64,000 nt of DNA from Diphasiastrum complanatum (GCA_029204225.1 CM055108.1:16956222-17020221); one strand, 5' to 3'. Numbered from the stretch's first letter, positions 47,040-58,599 are shown. Numbers and translations: made by a program. The notes: a model not told the origin generated them from the letters alone.

Positions 47040-48123
47040 GATAGATCCAAATTGGCGATGGCACGTTACGAAAAGCTATTTTACTAAACCATCACCACTA
47101 GATCTAAGAAGGTCAAGACAAATCAAGCTAGATCCATCTAGATTCAGCCAGATCTAGCAAGATCGAGAAAATCCATCAGAATCCAAGAAGGATCCAGATC
47201 CAGATAGGATCAAGAAGGAAGTAGATCATCAGACTGACTAATGGATCTACTACCAAGTATCCATCAGAACTTTCAGAGATCCACCAATAGTCAGATCAAG
47301 CATGGATGAAGTTGATTACTAGTTTACAAAAATTAAAAATCAGAACATCTCGAGATCTCATCTAAAAACACTCTGAAAGAGCACTTTTTTCATGATTTTT
47401 TGATATCTCCTGGGAGATAGCTCTTGAAACTTGGACAGTCACCAGATTTGACCCATATGCATCCATGAAAATATCTACGAGAGTTCCTAATGGAGGAATC
47501 ATCAGTTTTTAGTGTATGCGAGAGTTTCCATAAACTGAATTTTCAGAACCCTCGTAGAGCCTCAAGATCATCTTACCAACCCTTGCAAGGTGCCTAAATG
47601 AAATCAGAGAAGTGAAATTAGCCTACCTACATGGTCTGATCTTGAAAATCCAATCACAAAAACAAGTTGTGCGAGAAATCACTTTCGGCGAGTGTTGAAC
47701 CCTCATAGACAGCCTGAACCCTCGCAGAATCTTCACATAGTAGTCAAATCACCTTCTGAACTCTCGCAGACTTCCCTGAGGTCTTAGAATTTTGTGAAGA
47801 AGGTGTCTGCCAAAATTTGGGTGGAACTGAGCAAGAAAAAGTGGATTACACCTAATACGCACTCTAAATTCCGCTATATAAGGGCTGAATTCGAGTCATT
47901 TGTCACCTTTGCTAGCAAAGCTCTGTCGAAATTTACCAAGTTCTCCGTTTGTGACCAAACTCCCTACCAGCTATCCTCTGATCATACTGAATACCGATCT
48001 GTGCCCTCAACTACACTTCTTGTCATCCAACACTCGTTATTCACAGTTTTCTGTCGCTTCCACACCCTTTTCCATTTTCCACCATTTTTCCTATTTTTTT
48101 GACCTCTAATCATCACTTCTAAC
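47040..48123 (+). other. E11 3' region, probable LTR with promoter and repeated motif
   Basis: No coding sequence. A TATA-like GCTATATAAGGG lies at 47,873-47,884. Upstream of it the word GAACCCTCGCAGA or close variants occurs in both orientations at least five times (about 47,477, 47,518, 47,549, 47,697, 47,716 and 47,756). This arrangement suggests the U3 of a Gypsy LTR, but I could not define its ends or find a second copy. Confidence 0.5.
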
Positions 48124-48612
48124 ATGGTCTCCTCATCCTCTGAAGACTTTGGTGCCAAACAGGTGATCCAGTGTGACATCCCCGAGGCCACACAGATTTG
48201 ACCTCTACCCTCTGACGCTCTGATCCAACCATGGCTACAGACAGCCGGTCCACTTCTAGCAGCAATGGACTTTTACTCGGCGCTCTTCCATTCTGAGATT
48301 AACATGGGCCTCGCCCTTCATGCCTACGCCACCTAGGATGAGAAAACGACTCGTTTCCACTTCTTGTACCAAGGTACCACGTACAAGGTCAGGATTAACG
48401 TTGACTCGATGGTTACCATTGGCATTATGTCCGATGATCGTCAGCCTTTTTTCCATCGCAACGTCAAAACTCTGATCAAGCCTTTCGTCACCCAAACTGC
48501 ACCAGAAATCCCCATACAGACTAACAATGGTTACGTGATAGAGGCTATCACGGAACCCGTCATTCAGGCGGCTGCGCATCTGTTGAATACTTTGAAATCG
48601 CCAGTACTATAG
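48124..48612 (+). pseudogene. GC-richer ORF of unknown identity with two stops
   Basis: One frame from ATG 48,124 to TAG 48,610-48,612 (162 codons), interrupted by TGA at 48,199-48,201 and a TAG near 48,340. It starts M-V-S-S-S-S-E-D-F and has a middle section (F-L-Y-Q-G-T-T-Y-K-V-R-I) that looks like a folded domain. Codon use is richer in G and C than the Copia genes around it, similar to 1110-2115. The position 240 bp after a TATA-like element suggests the first gene of a retroelement whose LTR is just upstream. I do not recognise the family. Confidence 0.4.
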
Positions 48613-48971
48613 TGATTACGTAGCCAAACAATTAAGCATTGAACATTATCAGACAAATAATCAGTCACGAATCATTCGCGAAATAGTCACGAATCACAAG
48701 ACAAATAATTATCGTGAAGAGAATATAGAATTGCATACATTCTGAGATGAAGCTGAACACAATAAAGGATAGTATTGATTCAGTATGAAAACATAACAAA
48801 AGTAAATGAGTACAATAAATTGCGGATCGAAACTACATATGCTAACCAATTTTTGAACAGCTAAAAGAAAGTCTAAATTAAGCATTATGTTGATAAGTAG
48901 TGGCACAATAGCAATCTCTAAACAACTCTAAGAAATGAGCTAGAATGCTCAAGAGTGTTCAAGCTCGCAAG

Positions 48972-49057
<86 letters not shown>

Positions 49058-49999
49058 AACTATTCAAATGCTTCTAATGATCTCTTGACTTTCAGATGAT
49101 TGAAATTGCATGAATATGAACAACTATACTAAGAAATTAGATTGTCAATTGCGATTGCAAGTTGGATAATCTTCGCTGACATCCAATCGATTCCTTGTCA
49201 TTGATTGCTGATAAGTAGTGGAAATTGGTCGTAATGTGTCTGTCTACATAAATGAACCAAACTGTTGCTTCTACAGAAATGAACTAAAATAGCCACAGGC
49301 GACACTGTCGGGTTTTTCATGAAAAAGATGAAAAAGGAGAACGTGCCTTGAAATCTCATTTAGGGTTGTCTCACACTTTGCCAAAGCCATTTTCTTAACA
49401 TTTGAGGCTCTTTGGAAAAAGCAAAAATTGCAACACTGTGACTTTACACGAGATTTCTATCAGGCAAAAAATACAAAAAAGATGACACTGCATTTTTCGA
49501 CGGGCCTGACAAGCAAAAAATGCAACACTATGGTAACACTCCATGTAATTCTACAGACTATGTAAAGACACGAGAAAATCTGCAAAACTGGATAAACAAT
49601 GGATGAAGATTATAACCGATTATTCGATCAGTAAGAAGGAGAATAATCCAATATTGCCTGAACTCTTAGCCACAACTACTACTGCGCACTAAAATCTACC
49701 ATCTTCCAAGCTACAGATTGACATTGTAAATTTAGATTTAAGTTTATGAACAGTAGATAATGTTTAATAACAGCGGGAATATATCTACTATAAGCAAGCA
49801 TCAAAATCATTCATAGATTACACACCATAGATAGAATGCCGCAACTCTATTTTTCATAAACAAGTTTTACAACACATTTTCAAGTGATGTCTGTATTCTC
49901 TCTTACGAGGAATTAGCTACTACTAATTTCATATATGTTTGTGTGACAATGTGTGCCTACTACTGCATGACTAACACTGATGCATCAGAACAACAAACT
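48613..49999. other. Non-coding region with microsatellite
   Basis: AT-rich. It contains TTCGCGAA/CACGAATC words (48,665-48,720) like those of the E2 LTR, and the GA microsatellite. The right part may belong to the E12 LTR. No gene seen. Confidence 0.4.
48975..49055 (+). repeat. (GA)40 microsatellite
   Basis: Uninterrupted GA tract of about 81 bp, the second long GA tract in the window. Confidence 0.97.
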
Positions 50000-50453
50000 C
50001 ATCTCTCTCGTTCATCCCGTTTATATAGGAATAGAGAAAAGAGAGTTTATGTTGTATGTTGTAGGGTGTGAGAATAGTAGCATCTTGGCTTAGTTAGGCA
50101 CCTATCTAGTGAACTAACCCTCTTTGAGAGGCAAAAGGGCCACCTGGCGTCTACGTCCATTTTCCACCTGTATTGTGGTTCTATTCTCAGCCAATTTTTT
50201 GTGTTGATCATGATTTTGTCCAGGGGGTGTCACACTCCACCTATTTAGATCATTGTGGATAGGGGAGGTAGAGGGCATTGACCCTTAGCTGCCTGGGGCT
50301 GGTGACGTACGACCTGATGGTCGTAGGGTCGCGTTCAAACAACCTTTTTCTCCATTCTGGCTGAGCACCTAAGTTTGGAATATAGGCCAACTCATTGCCC
50401 TTGATCTTCTTTATTGTCACTGAGAGTTGCCAAGCCGTCGCGTGAGCTTTCAT
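50000..50453 (-). mobile_element. E12: minus-strand LTR element remnant
   Basis: On the minus strand a short open stretch (50,453-50,250, 67 codons, unrecognised) ends near a purine tract AGGTGGAG (the complement of 50,235-50,242). This is followed at once by TGTGACACCCCC, a plausible LTR start at 50,234. A minus-strand TATA (CTATATAAACGG) lies at about 50,018-50,029. The left end of the LTR was not found; it may extend to about 49,200. Confidence 0.35.
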
Positions 50454-50511
50454 GTGGGAACTGCGCTAGATAGGAGTTGATTTCATCTTCTATTGAGGTT
50501 GGCTTCCAGTT

Positions 50512-50760
50512 CAAATAGCAATGATTGACTTATACAGTGCTTTCTAATTTTGACGGCACCACATGTGCTCAGTTCTAGAATTATCGGGCCGTCTTTCTTT
50601 TACGAGCCCTTTGAGTGCTCTTAAGCAACTTTATCTTTGTACTTGCTTATTAGTGTAAATATACAATTTGTGGGAGACTAATTCTATTGTCTTGTCTTAT
50701 TGCACTTGACGTTGTGTTGTGGTGATTGATTCGGTTGGGTTTTTAAACAATATTCTCAAC
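50512..50760 (+). repeat. E13 5' LTR
   Basis: It matches 57,251-57,499. It ends ATTCTCAAC immediately before the PBS. The 5' boundary is approximate because the canonical TG is not preserved. Confidence 0.85.
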
Positions 50761-50761
50761 T

Positions 50762-50774
50762 TGGTATCAGAGCC
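50762..50774 (+). promoter_or_regulatory. E13 primer binding site (tRNA-iMet)
   Basis: TGGTATCAGAGCC, an exact match to the plant Copia PBS, one base after the LTR. Confidence 0.92.
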
Positions 50775-51945
50775 TTGGTGGCTACAATTACCGGATAGGA
50801 ATGGAGAGCTACGAATTCACGACGGTTTGCTGGTTGGGAAGCACAAAACCAAATCAAAGACAGGGAATTGTCGGCTGAATCAGAAAGCAAGTAGAAATTG
50901 AAGCCCAAAATGAAGGAGGGTTGCTTGGCATTTGTGATTGGCATGAATCCAATCGAATACCGTTTTAAGAATGGTTTGAAGCAAAAGACAGCTTACTGTA
51001 GGGCGACCTCAGTGGGATAGGTAGCTGCAAAAAGTATTTCTAAAAAAGACTGAATGAAGTCCAATAAAAGCTCATTCTTCATTCAGCTAGGGTTTTAAGC
51101 TGAGCAATTGCAAATCTTTCTTGTTTCTGAAGCTTTTTGGAAGCTGTAACTTGGTGGTGGTGGGTGTCCTAAGTAGTTGAATTGATCCCTGGAAGGCCAT
51201 GAGCAGCCATGCTCCAGCAAGAGAGTTGAATCCACATTTGTAGATCAGCCATATCTGAAGCTTGGTGAAGAAAGCTTGAATAAAGATGAAGATGGTCGTG
51301 ATGAAGGTCACGGGCCGGTGTGCGCGGCCAGTCACGCTAATCCCGTAGTGCATGGAGGGGTGTAGCAATCCCAAGAAGCTTGTAGGGTGCACCTGGAAGC
51401 CTATGATCATTGGATATGGGGTCATAGTGATCAACGGTTGAAATCGACTGGCCAAGGAGTGATCTAGGCCATCAGCCCGAAGTGCAGAAGGCACTTCAAC
51501 TTCTTTAAAAATTGAAATTTGAGTTGGGCCTTGAAATTGGTGAAGAGTGAAGTCCCTTCAAGGTGAAAAGACAATTCAAAAACTTAAAGTGCCCTTATTT
51601 TTACCTCCTTTAGCCTATTTTGGCCAAACGAAAGGCTATAGCCTCCAAACAAAGGGCACTTTGACTATAGCTACAAGTATGGTATGTCAAAACAGAGTGA
51701 TTGTCATGGAGAAAGTGTCCGGAGCTCGCAAAAAGTGATTTCACCATTCCATTGGGCACATAGTCAGAAGTTGGTGACAAGAAGCATTTTGGAAGGCGAT
51801 GCCAATTTGGCTTTCAATTTGGTGGAAAAGCAGTGGGTGGCCTGGTAAGCCAAAAATTGCAGGTCATTATTTTTTTCTTTTGACATCACGGTTGGCTTCA
51901 ACATACACTTTTTAGCCTACATGTGGAGTTTCAAGTAGTTTGGAA
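50775..51945 (+). other. E13 leader
   Basis: 1.17 kb between PBS and gag, somewhat G-rich on the plus strand. It has no plus-strand coding signal; a 135-codon minus-strand ORF (51,087-51,494) is unrecognised and probably incidental. Confidence 0.55.
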
Positions 51946-52401
51946 ATGACAAACATCAATGAGGCGATTTTGGGTGATGCTAGCAAACTTGATGGGCCTT
52001 CTAGCTACAACATCTGGAAATTCAAAATGAAGATGGAGAAGGAGTTATGAGACATTATTGTAGGTATTGAAGTCCAGACTAATACCACTTTAGGTGACAT
52101 GAGGGCCTTTGATAAAAAGGCACAGAGAGCATTGTCCTTGATCAACCTTTCAGTAAAAGACCATGTGATTACCCATACAAGTGATGCCACAACAACTAGG
52201 GGAGCTTGGGAAGCTCTTAGAATGCAATTTCAAACTTGCAATCTAGCTCAAACCATGTTCTTGAAGCCGAGATTGAACGCAATCAGGATGGAAGAAGGCG
52301 AATCGATGGGATCTTTCTTCACAAGGATAAATGAGCTGAGAGATCAACTTGTGGCAATTGGAGAACCAATTAGGATGTTGAATTGGTACATACCACTATG
52401 A
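51946..52401 (+). pseudogene. E13 gag N-terminal part
   Basis: One frame from ATG 51,946 with a TGA at 52,048-52,050 and a final stop at 52,399-52,401. Copia gag: L-D-G-P-S-S-Y-N-I-W-K-F-K-M near residue 15, a W-E-A-L block near residue 90, and F-F-T-R-I-N-E-L-R-D-Q-L near residue 125. It breaks off 16 bp before the E14 LTR. Confidence 0.8.
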
Positions 52402-52416
52402 GTGGTGTTTCGGAAG

Positions 52417-53676
52417 TGTGATGCCACGAAATTTTCAAATATTGAATATCAACATAAATATGGCATGATATACTCAAAAATGAGGATATGAGCTGGATAA
52501 GTATAAATCATGAAGAGGCTTAAGTCATTTTTTGAAATATATCTCCGAAGTACTTGCCTTGTAATTAAGGGCAAGACCTTTAAAATGAAAGACATTGTCT
52601 TGGATAACTTTTACTAGGCCGTCCACATGAAACGACTAGATATGAAAAGACATGTTAAACTAGAGTAATCTTAACTCTTAGTTAAATATAATTCTTATGG
52701 TATAATTGAACGTATACTTAGTCTAATTGTTAACTAGACCCTTTCGCAGGAGCAACGCACCTGTTGTTTTAGAGGTGTTTTGTTCGCCCGATAAAACATA
52801 TGTTGATCTCACACTTCAGTCTCAAGCATCGAGAAAGAAGAGTTTATGCATATGTAAGAGGTTGAAGAAGTGAATAGAGCGTTGAGAGTTACTCTCCCTT
52901 ATCTCTGTTCTCCGCACTGTTGAGTGTGAGTGATCTTGAGTCTACTAGCAATCTCTAACGCATTACATGAATTACTCTATGATCAGACAGACTCTCTAGT
53001 GCATTACAGTCGTTTGTTGTGTATCCGTAAAACATGCTCTAAAGAACTGTCTTAAAACCATCTTATTCGTCTGTTGCGAATACTTTTTTTTCGGCACTCG
53101 AATAACGACTATCTTTGGTGCAGTCTAGCACGTTCATTGAATAAAACTGTATGTATACATATGAGATGACAGTCTCTGTCTGAAGAATTGAGTCTTTGAT
53201 TTGTGTTCCTGATTGTAATTGACATAAGTTTCTAACATGATCTAAAACTATATGTGTTCTTTAACCATTAAATTGGACTTAAGATGTTGAGGACTTCTGT
53301 CTAGAAACGAACGAACACAATTAATTAATTGTCTGCACAATCGTGAATACATCGAACACTTCTCGACTCTCTTTTGGCACCTTAATCAGCCAGAGTGTAG
53401 CACTGCTGTACTAGTCTGATAACATCTCATCTGTAGAATGTGTTTCATTCGATTTGATAGAGGCCAGATTGTTGTTCTGAAATTATTAACATTACATTCC
53501 TCAAACACAAGTAATACTGATTACTTTTTAATGTTTGTCGACGACCAGAATAACACTCGAAACTACTTATCATAAACTGTACCAAGAAGATAACTTTCTA
53601 ATGCTATCCTCTGTGGGAATGATACTATTTACTACAAATCTATATTAACCTTGATGGTATAGTACGACATATACCA
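52417..53676 (+). repeat. E14 5' LTR
   Basis: TGTGATGCCACGAAATT at the start, ATATACCA at the end, about 1.26 kb. Segments recur in the 3' LTR. Confidence 0.8.
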
Positions 53677-53681
53677 ATTTT

Positions 53682-53698
53682 TGGCGCCGTTGTCGGGG
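53682..53698 (+). promoter_or_regulatory. E14 primer binding site (tRNA-Asp)
   Basis: TGGCGCCGTTGTCGGGG matches the PBS known from Athila/Tat-type plant Gypsy elements (3' end of tRNA-Asp) with one difference. Confidence 0.9.
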
Positions 53699-53735
53699 AT
53701 AAGAAATCTGACACATCCATCTCCATCTCTAGTGT

Positions 53736-54098
53736 ATGTCAGATAGAGAATCTCGATTAGAACGATATCGTAAGCTTAGAGAGGAATTTTTACGAAGACA
53801 GAGTGAGAGTACTAGTCGAAAAAATCTAAACAAAATCACTGCTCAGTTACTTGAACTCCTAATTAGCTTCGGTATGGAGGGTCCTGTTGCACGTTTCACT
53901 TCTATCTCAAAAATTAAGTACGATTATTTTAAAGGGACTTCTTCCAATGAGGCAGATAGCTATGTCTCGCAATTCGAGTCAATCGCTAATGCAGATTACA
54001 AAGGAACCGACGTAGATAAACTACGAATCTTCCCTGGTCTGCTAAGAAAACAAGCGTGCATATGGTACAGTCAGGTTGAACAAATTGTTAAATATTGA
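53736..54098 (+). pseudogene. E14 gag N-terminal fragment
   Basis: 120 codons. The N-terminus is charged and helical; from about residue 65 it has the start of a Gypsy retrotransposon gag domain (F-K-G-T-S-S-N-E-A-D-S-Y-V ... R-K-Q-A-C-I-W-Y). The frame ends in LTR-derived sequence, so the rest of gag and all of pol are deleted. Confidence 0.78.
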
Positions 54099-54165
54099 AT
54101 ATCAACATAAATATGGCATGATATACTCGAAAATGAAGATGATATGTTCACTAGGACGTTTCACA

Positions 54166-54181
54166 TTTGAGGAAGGGGATA
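54166..54181 (+). promoter_or_regulatory. E14 polypurine tract
   Basis: TTTGAGGAAGGGGATA directly before the 3' LTR start TGTGATGCC. Confidence 0.75.
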
Positions 54182-54430
54182 TGTGATGCCACGAAATTGT
54201 TAAATATTGAATATCAACATAAATATGGCATGATATACTTGAAATTGAAGATATGAGCTTAAGTCATTTTTCGGAATATCTCTCCTAAGTACTTGCCTTG
54301 TAATTAAAGGCAAGAAACGAATAGTTCGTGAACGCGATTAATTAATTGTTTGCACAGTTGCGAATACATCGAACACTTCTTGACTCTCTGTTGACACCTT
54401 AATCAGCCAGAGTGTAGCACTGTTGTACAA
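54182..54430 (+). repeat. E14 3' LTR, truncated and internally deleted
   Basis: It begins like 52,417, lacks roughly 0.7 kb of the middle (junction near GGCAAGAAACGAA), and stops at GCACTGTTGTAC, which in the 5' LTR lies about 250 bp before the end. Confidence 0.78.
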
Positions 54431-54436
54431 TCTGAG

Positions 54437-55946
54437 TTGTGGCACAAGAGACTTGGTTACTTGAACTATAGGAGCTTGAGATTGATGGCGAAGTTGAAAA
54501 TGGTAATAGGATTACCAGCACTACAGGATGATCATCACGCCATATGTGAAGGATGTGTTATGGGAAAGCATCACAGGGAGACATTCAAGAAAGGTGGAGC
54601 TGCAAGAGCTAAGAAACCGCTGGAACTTATTCATAGCGACCTGTGCAGCCAATGAAGACCATGTCAATGGGGAATGCCTATTATTTTATGACTTTCATAG
54701 ATGATTATTCTAGGGGAAAAGGATTTAGTTTTTGAAGAAGAAATTTGACGCTTTTGCTTGCTTCAAGAAGTTTAAGGCTTTAATAGAGAACCCTAGATGC
54801 AAGCATCAAAGTTCTAAGATTAGATAGAGGGGGCAAATACAAATTTGATGATTTTGAGGACTTTTGCAAAGAACACGACATCAAAAGACAATTCACATAG
54901 TCACACACGCCGCATAGTAATGGTGTAGCTGAAAGGAAAAACATGACTATTATGGAGAGTGCACGCTCCATGATGAAACAAATGGGCTTGACCGATTCAC
55001 TTTGGTCGGAAGCGTGCAGTGCAGCAACGTTCTTGCAAAACAAGAGCCTATAGTTGCGGTTCCAAATGTGACTCCTGAAGAAACATGTACAGGAATAAAG
55101 CCAAAAATTGACAAGTTTCATGTCATTGGATGTAGGGCCTATGTACATTTGCCAAAGGAGGAGCGAAGAAAACTTGATGCCAAAGCAATCAAGTGTATCT
55201 TTGTTGGTTATGATGAGAGGACGAAGGCGTACAGGTGTTTTGATCCTGTAATGAACAAGATTCACATAAGCAAAGATGTAATCTTTGATGAGACGCATAG
55301 GTATGAGGATGAAGACCGTGCAAGTGATGAAAGCATCAAAAGACTTCCCACAATCTTGGAAGAAGAAGATGAAGAAGACGCTCCACAAGATGATGCACAT
55401 GAAGACGAAGGTCGAGAGGGTGAGTATGAGAGGACACCACCTATGCAAGAGCCTAGGGGAAGGTACTTGCTGATAGGAGCAACAAAGGAAAAATCGATTG
55501 GAAGTAAGAGACATTACTTGGACACTCATTGGAACACATACTCTCCACGAAGTGTATCACCTGAGTCTACGATACCAAAATGGTATGAAAAGATCATGAA
55601 GGACGCAAAGCTAAATCAACTAGGATCTAGCACAGAAGAAGAAGTGAGAAGATCAACACGGGAAAGGAAGCCTCCCGATTGCTGTCATGTGAACTATGCT
55701 CTAATGAGTGACATTTTGAAGTGTCGAGAGCCATCAACCTTTGATGAGACAAAAGATCACAAAGAGTGGCAAAGGGCAATGGAAGAGGAGATGGAGTCCA
55801 TCCACATGCATGATACATGGGAGTTACTTGATCTACCACTGAGAAAGAAACCCCTTGACAACAAATGGGTGTTTAAAACAAAGTTTCATGCAGATGGCAC
55901 AATAGCAAAACATAAGACACGTCTAGTAGTGAAGGGCTATGAGTAG
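54437..55946 (+). pseudogene. E13 integrase and linker
   Basis: The pre-integrase zinc domain is open at 54,437-54,655 (L-W-H-K-R-L-G-Y ... C-E-G-C-V-M-G-K). A small deletion shifts the frame at about 54,645. The core is legible in pieces: F-I-D-D-Y-S, L-R-L-D-R-G-G-K and N-G-V-A-E-R-K-N (54,920). The open stretch 55,002-55,946 covers the integrase end (H-V-I-G-C-R-A-Y-V-H-L-P, I-S-K-D-V-I-F-D-E), an acidic linker rich in Glu/Asp, and the RT start (N-K-W-V-F-K-T-K-F-H-A-D-G), ending in a TAG. Confidence 0.82.
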
Positions 55947-57155
55947 AACAAAGGAATTGACTATGAAGAGACATTTGGTCCAGTGGCTAAGTGGATTACG
56001 CTATGTCTTATCATCGCCTTAGCATCTCATTTTGGATGAAAGATCCATCAAATGGATGTGAAGTCCGCATTTTTTGAATGGTGACTTAGAGGAAGAAGTT
56101 TACATGGTCCAACCACAGGGCTTTATGTCAAAAAGACAAGAACATGAATGGCCTTAAGCAAGCGCCACGCACATGGTATGGACACATTGACAATTACTTT
56201 TTTTCTCATGAGTTTGTAAGAACAAATTCAGATCCAAATCTTTATGTTCTTATAAAAGAAGATAGCATTGCCTTGATTGTACTTTATGTTGATGATATTA
56301 TTATCACGAGCAATGATGAGAATCTCATTCATTCTTTCAAAGCCAGCTTATGCAAGCAATTTGAGATGATAGATTTAGATCTTATGCACTATTGCTTGGG
56401 TGTCGAAGTATGGCAAACTGGCAATGATATCAGGTGATGTCAAAACAAGTATGTGCACAAGATATTAGAGAGATTTTGCATGACAGAGTGCAAACCTTCC
56501 ATCACCCCTTGCAAAGCTGATAAGAAGTTATCTCGTGTTGATGATAGTGCACATGTTGATGCTACTTTATTTTGTCAGCTAGTTGGGAGTTTGATTTATC
56601 TTATGACTACACGTCCTGATATCTGCTATGTTGTAAGTCTGATTGGTCAATTCATGACCACTATGGATCATTGGAAAGCCACGAAAAGGATTTTGAGGTA
56701 TGTGAAAAAGGTACACCTAACCTTGGCTTTGTCTACAAAAGACAAAGTGCTTTACCTAAGTTGCAAGGTTATGCTGACACTGATTGGGCAGGAAATGTAG
56801 ATGATAGAAAGTCAACAACAGGTTGTGCCTTCAATTTTGGTAGCGGTTGTTTTTCATGGTCTAGCAAGAAGCAAGACACCATTTCTCTTCCTTCTACAAA
56901 AGCTGAATATAAAGCGTTAATAATCCTATCTATGATAGCCAAATTGGGATACAATTGGCTAAGAATCCTATCTTTCACACGAGAACAAAACATATTGAGA
57001 TAAAATATCACTTTGTGCGTGAAAAGCTACAATCTGAAGTAAGTATTGCACACTATTCTACATTGTTGCAAGTTGCTGATATATTTACAAAAGCTTTAAG
57101 TAAAGAGAAGTTTGAAACTTTTAGAGCCAAACTTGGCCTAGATCTGGTTATGTAA
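55947..57155 (+). pseudogene. E13 RT and RNase H
   Basis: RT pieces are D-Y-E-E-T-F-G-P-V-A-K near 55,965, G-L-K-Q-A-P-R-T-W-Y at 56,150, catalytic Y-V-D-D-I-I-I-T near 56,290, and S-L-I-Y-L-M-T-T-R-P-D near 56,600. RNase H has Y-A-D-T-D-W-A-G at 56,770 and S-T-K-A-E-Y, where the conserved Glu block normally reads S-T-E-A-E-Y. The tail H-T-R-T-K-H-I-E-I-K-Y-H-F-V-R-E ends with a stop at 57,153-57,155. At least five frame changes or stops. Confidence 0.82.
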
Positions 57156-57250
57156 AAAGCTTTTACTTACAATACTATCATGGAGGTATGTTCCATGAAT
57201 AGAGTAAACTTTAAAATAAAGAGAGACATTGATCATTGAGGGAGAGAGTT

Positions 57251-57499
57251 AAAATAACAATGATCGACTTATACAGTGCTTTTTAATTTTGACGGCACCA
57301 CATGTGCTCAGTGCTAGAATTATCGGGCCGTCTTTCTTTTACGAGCCCTTTGAGTGCTCTCAAGCAACTTTATCTTTGTACTTGCTTATTAGTGTGAATA
57401 TATCGTTTGAAGGAGAGCAATTCTGTTGTCTTGTCTTATTGCACTTGACGTTATGTTGTGGTGATTGATTTGGTTGGGTTTTTAGACTATATTCTCAAC
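57251..57499 (+). repeat. E13 3' LTR
   Basis: Copy of 50,512-50,760, preceded by the purine-rich GAGGGAGAGAG. Confidence 0.85.
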
Positions 57500-57844
57500 T
57501 CTTCCTAAATGCGTGGCTAGCAGAGATCGATCTCGAGCCTTGTGAGGATGAGGCTTGTGTCTGGCTCGTATCTGGGCCTGTATCTTGCCCATGGGTGTCA
57601 GCTCCTATGGTGTCCTAGGGCTCCTGATCTTGTGCACCCTGAGCCATAATCTGGACTGCTTGCCCCTACTGCTTGTTTTCCTTTGTCATTGCTGGAGTTG
57701 CCCTATGCAGCATTGAAGACATGTAGTGATGGAATTACCACCAGGGTTGGTTGGGATTTCAGCTCCATGCATCTCTGATAGGCCTTGAGGGCTTGCTTGG
57801 CCTGGGCCATTGGCCTGTGTTAATTCCTGATTGGCACTTGCTCT
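57500..57844. other. Unassigned, GC-richer DNA
   Basis: 345 bp with higher GC than its surroundings and no long ORF. It may be a decayed part of the Gypsy element E15. Confidence 0.35.
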
Positions 57845-58085
57845 ATATTTGTCGTGATTTTGAAAGCTAGACCTTATCAGTTGATTGCCAACTAGTTATA
57901 TCGGAGAGGACCAGACAGTGTTCTTCGGAAATGTATTCTTCCACACGCGGCCACCCAAATTATCTCAATTTTGCATGAAGGCATGGGTGGTGGTCATTTT
58001 GCATCTGAAATTACAATTTGCAAGATTCTACAATTAGGATGCTGGTGGCCAATGATTCATAAGGATACGGATGAATACTTGAATG
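57845..58085 (+). pseudogene. E15: Gypsy RNase H end and integrase zinc domain fragment
   Basis: Plus strand. Legible blocks are K-A-R-P-Y-Q-L-I-A-N, then G-P-D-S-V-L-R-K-C, then H-E-G-M-G-G-G-H-F-A and L-G-C-W-W-P-M-I-H-K-D, the start of the H2C2 zinc domain in Tat/Athila-type Gypsy integrases. One stop lies between the first two blocks and homology ends near 58,085. Confidence 0.7.
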
Positions 58086-58599
58086 CACTCCAATTATTAA
58101 GAAAAATTCGAAAGTTGTAGAGAATGCTACAACAATAGTTAGAGAATTGAGAATGAATAATCATAAGAATATAGATTTGTGGGTGAATGGATCAATTTAT
58201 CCTAATGATCCAGCTACCAATTTGTGTTCAAATTTTAAGTTCGTAACTGATCTTCTCATATTTGTATGTAAAAAAATAGTGGATTACTGGGATATTGTCA
58301 AAGGTTGCGTGATATTGGAATGCATATCATATTTTGTCTTAATCAGCAATTACAGTTTGCTAATCAACAATTGCAATGATCAAATCAACAATTGCTTGGT
58401 TAGTGCAACACACTAGTGCTGAAAACATTGCACTCAAGCATGCTATATCAGAGTTGGAATGCTATAGTCACAACTCTTTGGAGATCAAACCAAGAAATGT
58501 TAGAATTTATGGAGAAGTTGCGATCTGATAGTTTAAAATCTATTGTTGATATACCTACCAAATATTCTTTGAATGCCGCCTACATAATTCATTGAAAGG
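58086..58599. other. No gene recognised
   Basis: AT-rich. A 89-codon ORF at 58,147-58,416 has no known motif. It includes a local repeat of CAACAATTGC/CAATTGC words near 58,360-58,400. Confidence 0.4.

Larger units (their letters stand above)
52417..54430 (+). mobile_element. E14: internally deleted Gypsy element inside E13
   Basis: 5' LTR (52,417-53,676), a tRNA-Asp PBS, the start of gag (53,736-54,098), purine tract and a shortened 3' LTR (54,182-54,430), all on the plus strand. All of pol is missing. Gag runs directly into a 43-bp LTR-like segment (about 54,088-54,136), evidence of recombination between LTR sequences. The right LTR end is truncated, so no target duplication is visible. 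Confidence 0.82.
50512..57499 (+). mobile_element. E13: decayed Copia element with short LTRs, interrupted by E14
   Basis: LTRs of about 249 bp (50,512-50,760 and 57,251-57,499) with roughly 16 differences enclose, on the plus strand, PBS, leader, gag, integrase, RT and RNase H. The end of gag and the protease are missing at the E14 insertion (52,417-54,430). All coding parts are interrupted. A different Copia lineage from E4/E5 and E9/E10, judged by gag and LTR. Confidence 0.85.

Noticed and set aside
51087-51494. 135-codon minus-strand ORF in the E13 leader
   Set aside because: No motif, no LTR context on that strand, and antisense to the leader.
54780-55529. 249-codon minus-strand ORF
   Set aside because: It lies opposite the E13 integrase and its acidic linker and has no recognisable domain; treated as a shadow.
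58147-58416. 89-codon ORF between two Gypsy fragments
   Set aside because: AT-rich, no motif, low-complexity end; I cannot support a gene.
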